A stretch of DNA of 35,538 nucleotides from Anaerolineales bacterium (lineage in GTDB: Bacteria; Chloroflexota; Anaerolineae; Anaerolineales; Villigracilaceae), in contig JAEURC010000049.1 in assembly GCA_016789025.1 (NCBI GenBank), positions 1 to 35,538 on the forward strand, written 5' to 3'. Position numbers and translations under genes: made by a program. Position 1 is the first letter of the stretch. Each line of letters opens with the position of its first letter. Positions 25,217 through 33,570 of this stretch are shown here, piece after piece. Under the pieces are notes generated by a model. The model saw nothing but the letters and a program-made list of their open reading frames with translations. It was not told the DNA's origin and did not search any database.

Positions 25217-26941
25217 ATGTGGCAAACTGTTGTTAATTACCTAACTCCCGTAAAATACCCCGGCGACGATAACAAATCGCGCCAGGCATTTTATGTTCAT
25301 ATCATCGCGCTTGTTTTCATGGGCGCGATCCTCGTCACCGAAATATCGCTCAAAGTCATTGCTCCGCAATTCGAGATCAACTCCTTCGACTGGGCATTGA
25401 TCGGCACATTCTTGCTGATCCTTGGAATTTGGATCCTGTCGCGATATGGCTATACAAGAGCGGCAGGCACGTTGCTGATATCTCTCCTGTGGGTTGTCGT
25501 AAACGGCTCGGCGGCTTTAGGGGTTGGAATTCGCGACGACTCATTTCTCGGGAACTTTATCGTTCTTCTTGCGGCGGGTTTGCTGGTAGGGTGGCGAGGA
25601 GCGCTAGCGTTCTCTGCTCTGACCATCATTACCGGGTTTGGTCTTGCTTATGCGGAAGTAAATCAATTCTTCCAACCCGCCGAGTACTTTACAAGCCCCT
25701 ATACAACGTTGATCGCTATTGGCGTGGTCATCGGTATTTTTACGGGTTTGATGGCATTTATTCTTTCAAGCCTTGAAGGCGCAATTGTCCGCACACAAGC
25801 CGGCGCAAGAGATCTTGAATCTGTAAATCGCGATCTAAGGATGGCGCGCGCTCGACTAGAGGAAAACCAGGCAGAGTTGCTCGTGGCGAACGAACAACTT
25901 AAACGACGCGCGGAACGTATTGGCGGAATTGCCGCCATTGCAAAAACTATTACGGTGGTTCAAGAGTTCGAACGTCTGCTTCCGGTTGTAGTAGAAGCAG
26001 TGAGCGACAGGTTCAAGTTCGAACATGTTGGAGTGTACTTGCTTGAGGACTCCGGACAGTCGGCGACGCTGAGCGCGTCCAGCAGCGACGAAGGGAAACA
26101 AAGCCAACTAGACGGAAGCAGGGTAAGGGTTGGTTCCGAATCGCTTATCGGTATCGTCACCGAAAGAGGCGAGCCGCGAGTCGGACATCCTACCGAAAAC
26201 AGTCTCCACGGCTTTGAACACCCAGAAGCCAAATCGTTGCTTGCGCTACCGTTGAAAACAAAGGAGCTTGTTATTGGCGCTCTTGATATCCAATCTGCCC
26301 AAGAAGCCGCGTTCACCCAGGAAGATGTTGCGACCTTGCAGATTCTGGCAGATCAAATTGCCATCGCCATTCAAAATGCGCGCACGGCAGAACACGCGCG
26401 CGGCGCTTTACAACAAGCGGAGATCGCGTCACGACAGTTGATCGGCAAAGGCTGGAAGGAAATTGCCGATTCTGCAGATGCAAAAGGCTATCGTTATGAT
26501 GGCATTAAGTTGGAAGCACTTCATGAAATTACAAAACCCGTACAGTCAGGTAATGGCATCATGGTTCCGGTCCGTTTGCGCGGCCAGGTCATTGGCAGGT
26601 TAAGAATAAACCCGGCAGATCAAACGCGCCAACTCACAGATGACGAGAATGCAATGGCTGAAGCAACGGCAGAACGGGTGGCTCTTGCGCTGGAAAGCTC
26701 CCGTTTGCTCGAAGAAGCGCAAAACCGCGCCCAGCGCGAAGCGTTTTTAGGCGAATTATCCTCCAAATTAAGCACTTCGTATCAATTGGATTCGATCGTC
26801 CGGGATACGGTGGAGGAGCTTGGGAAATCCCTACGAACAACCACCGTAACCTTCCAACTAGTTAATCCCTCCTCCCATCAAGGGAGGGTGGAAGCGATTA
26901 GCGATGAAACGGTCCCGGAAAACGGCTCAAAGCCGAAGTAG
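25217..26941 (+). CDS. Polytopic membrane GAF sensor, array member 6
   Basis: A 574-residue protein with five or six hydrophobic helices in residues 26-190 (for example VHIIALVFMGAILVTEISL, ALIGTFLLILGIWILS, FIVLLAAGLLVGW, LIAIGVVIGIFTGLMAFIL). No extracytoplasmic domain of size is present, so it may sense membrane state or a hydrophobic ligand. A coiled coil (190-235) replaces HAMP. The GAF domain (235-395) has a divergent pocket stretch, HGFEHPEAKSLLALPL. The linker shows KGWKEIADS and GYRYDGIKL. The core is MVPVRLRGQVIGRL near 449 and the tail REAFLGELSSKL to TTVTFQLVNP. It starts 11 bp after member 5, with AAAAGG before the ATG. No catalytic domain is seen. Confidence 0.87.
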   Translation: MWQTVVNYLTPVKYPGDDNKSRQAFYVHIIALVFMGAILVTEISLKVIAPQFEINSFDWALIGTFLLILGIWILSRYGYTRAAGTLLISLLWVVVNGSAALGVGIRDDSFLGNFIVLLAAGLLVGWRGALAFSALTIITGFGLAYAEVNQFFQPAEYFTSPYTTLIAIGVVIGIFTGLMAFILSSLEGAIVRTQAGARDLESVNRDLRMARARLEENQAELLVANEQLKRRAERIGGIAAIAKTITVVQEFERLLPVVVEAVSDRFKFEHVGVYLLEDSGQSATLSASSSDEGKQSQLDGSRVRVGSESLIGIVTERGEPRVGHPTENSLHGFEHPEAKSLLALPLKTKELVIGALDIQSAQEAAFTQEDVATLQILADQIAIAIQNARTAEHARGALQQAEIASRQLIGKGWKEIADSADAKGYRYDGIKLEALHEITKPVQSGNGIMVPVRLRGQVIGRLRINPADQTRQLTDDENAMAEATAERVALALESSRLLEEAQNRAQREAFLGELSSKLSTSYQLDSIVRDTVEELGKSLRTTTVTFQLVNPSSHQGRVEAISDETVPENGSKPK

Positions 26942-26956
26942 AAGACGAGCACATCT

Positions 26957-28675
26957 ATGGAAACAAGACCGAACAGCCTGATCGCCCGGGTTTGGGCATT
27001 CCTCACGAAACCGCATCCGTCAATCCGCGAGATTGGGGAACAACGGCGCGCGCAATTGCTCGCCTCCCTCACATTAATTTTGCTGTTTGCAATGACCTTA
27101 GCCATCTTTTCCAGTCCCACATCGCCACAAACCTTTCTTGTGTTTCTCGTGATCGGTTTTGGCGCTTATGCGTTGAGTCGAACACCGTACTACCAAGCTG
27201 GGGCCTACTTTTTTTCATTCGTATTCACGTCAGTTGGCTACATCACGATCTACGTCGGCTCGGCCAACAGCATTGATTCTGCGATCAACGCCATTGTGCC
27301 CTTCTCGTTGATACTTGCCAGCGCACTTCTCTCACAACGCGGTTTCATCATTCTGATCGCCCTCACCCTTGTCGCCACCCTGAACATAAGGTCCTATGCC
27401 GATCCAAAATATTTAACCGATGCCAATCTGAGCATCATCAGGATCACCGGGATCACATTCTCGATGGCGGCAATCCTGTTTGGAATTAATGTTTTTCGCA
27501 CCAGCATCGAACGGGAACGCTTAAAACAAATCGGCGACTCTAACCGCGAACTCGAAAAACTTACCAATGATTTGGAACAACGAGTGCTTGACCGAACCAC
27601 AGAACTGAACCAAGTCAACAGTATGACCTCACGGCGCGCCTCTCAGCTCGAAGCCATCGCGGAATTATCGCAAGCCATTTCTCAGGTGCAGGACCCAAAT
27701 AAGATTTTTTCCGCCGCATCTCAACTCATCAGCGAACGGTTCGGTTTTTATCATGTGGGCATATTCTTGGTGGATAGGGATCGCGAATTCGCCATTTTGC
27801 AAGCCGCAAACAGCGCCGGCGGGCAAAAGATGCTTGCCCGAAGGCACCGTCTGATGCTCGGGACCGGGGTGGTTGGTTTTGCCGCACAGACCGGCAAACC
27901 ACGCATCGCGCTGGACGTGGGAGCGGATGCCGTTTTTTTCAACAATCCCGACCTCCCAGACACCCGCTCTGAAATTGCTCTTCCGATGATCGTGTCCAAC
28001 CAGACCATCGGCGTATTAGATGTGCAAAGTATTGAAGCCGGCGCATTCAGCGAAGAAGATTACCGGGCATTGGGCACGCTCGCTAACCAGCTCGCAATTG
28101 CGATCGAGAACGCCCGCTTGCTGACAGAAGCGCGCGCATCCGCCAAGCAAGTGCAGGAAGTATTCAATAATTTCATCCGCACCGAATGGTCTCGCACCGC
28201 GCAAAAGACCGAACAAGCGGGTTTCCGCTACAACGCGGGACGAATCGAGTTACTCGAATCGCCTCTGGAAAATTCAGACATTGTCTCGGCGGTCGATTCT
28301 GGCAACTTGATTTCACGAATTGCCAATGGAGCCGAAAGAACGCACGCCACAGCAACAATCCCCGTCAAACTGCGTGGCGAAATCATTGGCGTGCTCCATG
28401 TTGAAGCCAGCGATCCCAGTCGGGCATGGAAAGAGGATGAACTCAGCCTGATGGAAGCCGTCGCCGAGCGCGTCGCATTTGCCATGGAAAACGCGCGCCT
28501 TTTCCAAGATGCGCGTCGAAGAGCGGCAAAGGAACGCATGATTGCTGAAGCAACTTCCAGCATCAGCGGCTCGCTCAATGTCGAAAACATCCTGCAAGCA
28601 ACGGCGGTGGAATTGGAACGCGTGCTCGGCGGCTCGGAAGTTTTGATCAAGTTCAGCGACAGGAACAACTCATGA
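26957..28675 (+). CDS. Polytopic membrane GAF sensor, array member 7
   Basis: A 572-residue protein with about six hydrophobic helices between residues 35 and 185 (LLASLTLILLFAMTLAIF, TFLVFLVIGFGAYAL, FFSFVFTSVGYITIYVG, IIRITGITFSMAAILFGINV). It has the same topology as member 6 but little visible sequence identity in the membrane part. A coiled coil with LEQRVLDRTTELNQ leads to a GAF domain (232-390). That domain has the full motif GKPRIALDVGADAVFFNNP and DLPDTRSEIALPM. The linker carries TEWSRTAQ and GFRYNAGRI. The core is TIPVKLRGEIIGVLHVEA near 468; the tail runs from KERMIAEATSSI to SEVLIKFSD. It overlaps member 8 by 4 bp. No output domain is present. Confidence 0.88.
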   Translation: METRPNSLIARVWAFLTKPHPSIREIGEQRRAQLLASLTLILLFAMTLAIFSSPTSPQTFLVFLVIGFGAYALSRTPYYQAGAYFFSFVFTSVGYITIYVGSANSIDSAINAIVPFSLILASALLSQRGFIILIALTLVATLNIRSYADPKYLTDANLSIIRITGITFSMAAILFGINVFRTSIERERLKQIGDSNRELEKLTNDLEQRVLDRTTELNQVNSMTSRRASQLEAIAELSQAISQVQDPNKIFSAASQLISERFGFYHVGIFLVDRDREFAILQAANSAGGQKMLARRHRLMLGTGVVGFAAQTGKPRIALDVGADAVFFNNPDLPDTRSEIALPMIVSNQTIGVLDVQSIEAGAFSEEDYRALGTLANQLAIAIENARLLTEARASAKQVQEVFNNFIRTEWSRTAQKTEQAGFRYNAGRIELLESPLENSDIVSAVDSGNLISRIANGAERTHATATIPVKLRGEIIGVLHVEASDPSRAWKEDELSLMEAVAERVAFAMENARLFQDARRRAAKERMIAEATSSISGSLNVENILQATAVELERVLGGSEVLIKFSDRNNS

Positions 28676-31203
28676 ACCCCGAATTGACCGTCCGCATCAT
28701 TGCTTTTACGGCTATCGCGATCTTCACGCTTTTCTTGGTCGGCTTAACTCGAAGGTTTAGGAACTTAAGCGTCAGAGGCAAGATCACGCTGGGCATCTTG
28801 ATCACCTGTTTATTGGCGCTTGGGCTTGGCGCGTACACAGCCGTGACTAACAGAACAAGAATAAGTAACACGTTGTCATCCAGGCTTGAAACCAGCGTCA
28901 GCCTGCTCGCCGAAGAGCAATTAATCAATGACCTCACCTTTCAAACAAACGTTATCAACCACTCGTTTGAAGATATTGCCGACGAGACATCAAAACTTGC
29001 TGAGTACTGGAGCAATCTTGAAAGACAAAAAGACGACCTGGGGCTCGGGCAATATTGGGACTCAAGCGCCAGTCTTTTCCAATTACCGGAGGGTCATTAC
29101 GGCAACCCAGCCAGCGATGCTTCGTCGGTGTTCATACCGGCAAAATACGAATTATCGGAAGGTATTCTCGCCAGCTTAAATGTTTCCGCCTATCTTGATT
29201 TTTACGCCCCAGAGGTTCTCAAAGCAAACTCATCCATGCTAGCGATTTACGGAATTGACGATCGCGGCATTACGCGCTATTACCCAAATATCGAACTGGC
29301 AACCCTTCTACCCCCAGATTTCGACGCTACCAGGCGGCCATACTACGAAATATCGTCGCCGCTTTTCAACCCGGAACGAAAGGCGCGATGGTCCATCCCC
29401 TATGTGGACGCGACAGGAGGCGGGCTGGTTGTTACAGTATCCGCGCCTGTGTATTTCGGCGAAACCTTCAGCGGGGTGATCGCGGCTGACGTGAAACTTG
29501 CCACGATCACGGAGCAAATTGGAGCCATGCGCATTGGCCAGACCGGGTTCGCGTTCATGTTGGACGACGCGGGACGCATTATCTCCATGCCGCAGAGCGG
29601 CTATGAATTATTCGAGGTCGAGCCTGATGAAATCGTACCAGAGGAATATTACAAATTCTCGATTCTGGGTCGAGGACCGCAAGAAATCAGGGAGTTTACG
29701 AACCGTATGGTGTCGGGCGGAAGCGGGTTAACGAAAATCCCCGTCAATGACATCGATATGTATCTGGCATACGCTCCCATTGAGATCAACGGGTATAGCA
29801 TCGGGATCATCGTCCCCGCGGAGGAATTCGAAGGGGCAATCGTTACAGCGAGGAACGAAACAGCGCGCCAAACTCGCGCCGCCGCACTGGAAACCTACTT
29901 TACACTCGTCATTATTCTCGCCACAGCCCTAGTGATCAGCCTGGCCATCGGCAGGATCATTACTGCGCCGATCCAAACGCTCACACAAACGGCAAACCAG
30001 ATCATAGCCGGCGATTTGAATGCCCAAGCCGACACATCGGCGGTTGATGAGATCGGGATATTAAGCAAAGCCTTTAACTCGATGACAAGCCGCCTCCGCG
30101 AAACGCTCGCTGGTCTCGAACAACGCGTGGCGGACCGCACGTCGGAGTTGATCGATGCGAATAAACGGAATGAGGTCCGCGCCCGCCAATTCGAATCCAT
30201 TGCGCGTGTTGCGCGAACCATCGGCTCGACGCAAGAGCTGGACGCAATGCTACCTAAGATAGCCGAAACAATAAGCCGGCAATTTGGGTTTTATCATGTT
30301 GGCATCTTCCTGCTCGACTCTCAGCAAAACTACGCGATCCTTAGCGCATCCAATAGTGAAGGCGGTAAAAAAATGCTCGCTAATCGGCACAAACTCAAGG
30401 TTGGCGAGACCGGCATTGTCGGTAATGTCGCTAGCACAGGAAAGCCTCGCGTTGCTCTCGATACGGGTCAAGACGCTATCTATTTCAACAACCCATTTCT
30501 ACCGGATACTCACAGCGAAATCGCCCTCCCCCTTCTGGCGGGAAATGTTGTCATCGGCGCGTTGGATGTGCAAAGCAAGGATGTAAACGCGTTCAGTGAC
30601 GAAGATGTGGATGCCTTATCGATTCTAGCGGATCAGGTAAGTGTCGCAATTCAAAACGCGCGCCAGCATGAGGAAACACGGAAAGCACTCGCCGAATCTG
30701 AAGCGCTCTCACGCCAACTCGCGGGCGCGCAATGGCAAGAATTCACTCAGCGCCGAAAACTTGTTGGCATCCGCCATTCGGGCGCGCGCGCAACGCTTTT
30801 ATACGACCATAATGGGAGAGAGGAAGCCGCGCGCGAGTCGAGCGAATCTGAGGCACAGCCGAAGAAGCGAACCGGCTCGATCTCCTTGCCGATCACCATG
30901 CGCGGCGAACCGATTGGCACCGTGGAAGTACGCACCCCAAGCAACCAGCACTGGGATAAGGATGAATTGGATATCGTCTCCGCGATCATCGAACGCGCCG
31001 CGCTGGCGTTGGAAAATGCGCGCTTTTTCGAGGATAGCCAGAAACGCGCCGCTAAAGAACGCGCCATCGGCGAGATTGCCGCGAAGATCAGCGCGCAAAA
31101 CAATGTGGAAGAATTATTTAGAACAGCCGTCTTGGAATTGCGTCAAACCCTTCCAGGAGCCGAGGTGTCCATCCAGATCAACAAGGATGATGAAACGGAA
31201 TAA
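28672..31203 (+). CDS. dCache_1-like HAMP-GAF sensor, array member 8
   Basis: At 843 residues this is the longest member. There are two N-terminal helices (about 6-24 and 42-62). A large extracytoplasmic region (about 65-400) of double Cache type 1 follows, with ATRRPYYEISSPLFNPERKA, VVTVSAPVYFGETFSGVIAA and IGQTGFAFMLDDAGRII in the order typical of that fold. Then come TM (about 408-432), HAMP (430-485, ITAPIQTLTQTANQIIAGDL) and the coiled coil LEQRVADRTSEL. The GAF domain (505-665) has YFNNPFLPDTHSEIALPL. The linker has AQWQEF and an extra charged insert (SSESEAQPKKR). The core is SLPITMRGEPIGTVEV near 739; the tail runs from KERAIGEIAAKI to AEVSIQIN. No transmitter is present. Relatives of dCache_1 bind amino acids, amines or organic acids. 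Confidence 0.9.
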   Translation: MNPELTVRIIAFTAIAIFTLFLVGLTRRFRNLSVRGKITLGILITCLLALGLGAYTAVTNRTRISNTLSSRLETSVSLLAEEQLINDLTFQTNVINHSFEDIADETSKLAEYWSNLERQKDDLGLGQYWDSSASLFQLPEGHYGNPASDASSVFIPAKYELSEGILASLNVSAYLDFYAPEVLKANSSMLAIYGIDDRGITRYYPNIELATLLPPDFDATRRPYYEISSPLFNPERKARWSIPYVDATGGGLVVTVSAPVYFGETFSGVIAADVKLATITEQIGAMRIGQTGFAFMLDDAGRIISMPQSGYELFEVEPDEIVPEEYYKFSILGRGPQEIREFTNRMVSGGSGLTKIPVNDIDMYLAYAPIEINGYSIGIIVPAEEFEGAIVTARNETARQTRAAALETYFTLVIILATALVISLAIGRIITAPIQTLTQTANQIIAGDLNAQADTSAVDEIGILSKAFNSMTSRLRETLAGLEQRVADRTSELIDANKRNEVRARQFESIARVARTIGSTQELDAMLPKIAETISRQFGFYHVGIFLLDSQQNYAILSASNSEGGKKMLANRHKLKVGETGIVGNVASTGKPRVALDTGQDAIYFNNPFLPDTHSEIALPLLAGNVVIGALDVQSKDVNAFSDEDVDALSILADQVSVAIQNARQHEETRKALAESEALSRQLAGAQWQEFTQRRKLVGIRHSGARATLLYDHNGREEAARESSESEAQPKKRTGSISLPITMRGEPIGTVEVRTPSNQHWDKDELDIVSAIIERAALALENARFFEDSQKRAAKERAIGEIAAKISAQNNVEELFRTAVLELRQTLPGAEVSIQINKDDETE

Positions 31204-31233
31204 TCCCGAAGCCCAATATGGATTCATGACAGA

Positions 31234-33570
31234 ATGAAAAGAATTACCACCGCAATCGCCAATTGGTTTTCAAGCCTCACGTATCCGCGTAAATTCAACG
31301 TGATCACCGTGATCTTTCTGCTTCCGATCATTGCGTTCGTTCCCCTGATCCGCAACCAGACGGAACGCATAGACCGTTACGGAACCCACGAATTATTCGG
31401 AACGCTCTACCTCCGCTCGTTGTGGAGTCTTACGGATGCCATTCAACAACATCAGGTTGTCAGTTTAAGTTACCTGAACGGCGAAGCCGAATTCCCCGAG
31501 GTGCAGGCGGCGCAGGGGCTGGTTGACGCCAAATTTGAAAACTATGAATTCGTCCAGAGCCAGGAAATCCTTTCCATTGAATTCCGTGCCGAAGAAGACT
31601 CGATCCAATCACTTTGGACGGCTTTGAAAGGTTCCATCCAAGACAGCTCTACAGAGGAAATACTCGATTCGCACGGCAAGATACTCGATGAAATCAGCCT
31701 GCTAGTATCGCGGATAGGCGATTATTCGTATTTGATCCTTGACCCAGATCTGGATACCTATTACACAATGGACGCGGTGCTGTTGAATCTACCGCAAAAC
31801 CAGACTTTGCTGACTGAGGCGCGCACAACCATTAACTCGTATGGCAGCGCAGAAACGCTAACGAGTGACGACCAGATTCGAGTGCGGATTCTCTCCGAAA
31901 CATTGGCAAGCAGTCTTGCAAGGATGGACAGGAACATAAACGTTGCCGTTCAAAATACTTCAACTACAGAAATAACATCCCTCAGTTCCGCGTTAGTTGA
32001 ATACCACACAGCCATTGCCGCCGTGATCGACACGCTCAACAGGCTCGGCTCCAACCCCCAACTCTCGGATAACACCATCAGGGATGCAAATGAAAAATTA
32101 GATACGGCTCGGAGCGCAAGCCTATCCTTCTATGATGCCAGCTCAGAAGGTTTACAAAAGGGAGTGGCGGCTCGTATCAATTCGCTCGTCTTGCAGTTTT
32201 ATGTGATTGCCCTTGTGGCACTCGTCAGCGTCGCAGGCGCATTCCTTCTCGGGCAAAACATTATGGCGTCTATTAGCAAACCGCTATCCCAACTTGCGGA
32301 AACCTCTCAAAAGATCGCCGTGGGAGACCTGACTGCGCGTGTGCCTGTAGAATCATCCGATGAACTCGGCAAGGTTGCGGACGCGTTTAATAAAATGGCT
32401 GATGAACTGGAAGCCGATAAGGCCGCCATTGTTTCTCGTTCACGCGAATTGGAAGCCGCAAACCTGACAAGCACCCAAAGAGCGCAGGATTTGCAATCGA
32501 TCGGCGAAATCTCAAAAGTGATCACAAGCGAGCACAAACTCGATACCCTTCTGCCATTGATCACAAATTTGGTGAGCGAAAAGTTTAAGTTTTATCACAT
32601 CGGCATCTTCCTTCTCGATGACCGCAACGAATACGCCGTGCTGGAAGCGACCAACAGCGAGGGCGGAAGAAAAATGCTGAACCGCGCGCACCGCTTGCAT
32701 GTGGGATCGGGAATTGTTGGGTACGTTGCCGCCACAAACCTTCCACGCATCGCCCTTGACGTTGGATCGGATTCGGTTTTCTTCAACAACCCCGACCTGC
32801 CGCAGACGCGCTCAGAAATGGCTGTGCCGCTTCGCGTGTCAGAGATCACAATCGGCGTGTTGGACGTGCAAAGCACCGAACCCAACGCATTCAACGATGA
32901 CGATATTTCCACGCTCGCCACGCTTTCCGACCAGGTAGCCATCGCAATTCAGAACTCACGGAATTTCGAAACTGCTCAACGACTGATTGAACACGCTCAA
33001 AAGACCACCGGACTTGTGATGAAAGAATCCTGGCAAGCGATCAAATCACAAAATCAACTGCTGCCTTACCGCGAATCATCACCGGGTATTTCCCGTAAAG
33101 ATGCACAGATCGCTCCCGAAGTTCTGGAAAAAATCAAAGCAGATCGAAACACGGTGGTGCTGGAAGGGAAAAATTATCAACTCGCGGTTCCAATCCAACT
33201 ATCCAACAACATCGTTGGGGTACTGAACATCCGATTGCCTGAAAACCACACCCCGGATCAAGATGAAATCGATATTGCCCGAGCTGTAGGTGACCGTCTA
33301 TCACTAGCGCTCGAATCCACGACCTTGCTTGAAGCGGCGCAACGACGCGCCGAATACGAGCGCATGACTTCAGACATTTCAACGAAGATCGGAGCGTCAA
33401 CGCGCTTTGAATCAATACTGCGCATCGCCGCAGAGGAACTCAGTCATGCACTTGGCGGATCAGATGTGCTCGTACAGATCCAACCGCTAGCCGTAGACGC
33501 AAATTCCAGTGTCGATACCAGCGGCGCTCGTTTACCCATGCAAAAGACCGGAAAAAGCCATGAAGAATAG
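31234..33570 (+). CDS. Helical-bundle HAMP-GAF sensor, array member 9
   Basis: A 778-residue membrane sensor. TM1 is 22-40 and TM2 about 321-341. The roughly 280-residue region between them appears all-helical and contains SYLILDPDLDTYYTMDAVLL, a signature seen in helical-bundle sensors of chemoreceptors and PAS kinases. HAMP (341-398, ISKPLSQLAETSQKIAVGDL, SSDELGKVADAFNKM) and a coiled coil precede a GAF domain (418-580) with VFFNNPDLPQTRSEMAVPL. The linker has ESWQAI; the core is QLAVPIQLSNNIVGVLNI, where LRG is replaced by LSN. The tail runs from YERMTSDISTKI to SDVLVQIQ. It starts 30 bp after member 8, the largest gap in the operon, and overlaps member 10 by 11 bp. Confidence 0.89.
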   Translation: MKRITTAIANWFSSLTYPRKFNVITVIFLLPIIAFVPLIRNQTERIDRYGTHELFGTLYLRSLWSLTDAIQQHQVVSLSYLNGEAEFPEVQAAQGLVDAKFENYEFVQSQEILSIEFRAEEDSIQSLWTALKGSIQDSSTEEILDSHGKILDEISLLVSRIGDYSYLILDPDLDTYYTMDAVLLNLPQNQTLLTEARTTINSYGSAETLTSDDQIRVRILSETLASSLARMDRNINVAVQNTSTTEITSLSSALVEYHTAIAAVIDTLNRLGSNPQLSDNTIRDANEKLDTARSASLSFYDASSEGLQKGVAARINSLVLQFYVIALVALVSVAGAFLLGQNIMASISKPLSQLAETSQKIAVGDLTARVPVESSDELGKVADAFNKMADELEADKAAIVSRSRELEAANLTSTQRAQDLQSIGEISKVITSEHKLDTLLPLITNLVSEKFKFYHIGIFLLDDRNEYAVLEATNSEGGRKMLNRAHRLHVGSGIVGYVAATNLPRIALDVGSDSVFFNNPDLPQTRSEMAVPLRVSEITIGVLDVQSTEPNAFNDDDISTLATLSDQVAIAIQNSRNFETAQRLIEHAQKTTGLVMKESWQAIKSQNQLLPYRESSPGISRKDAQIAPEVLEKIKADRNTVVLEGKNYQLAVPIQLSNNIVGVLNIRLPENHTPDQDEIDIARAVGDRLSLALESTTLLEAAQRRAEYERMTSDISTKIGASTRFESILRIAAEELSHALGGSDVLVQIQPLAVDANSSVDTSGARLPMQKTGKSHEE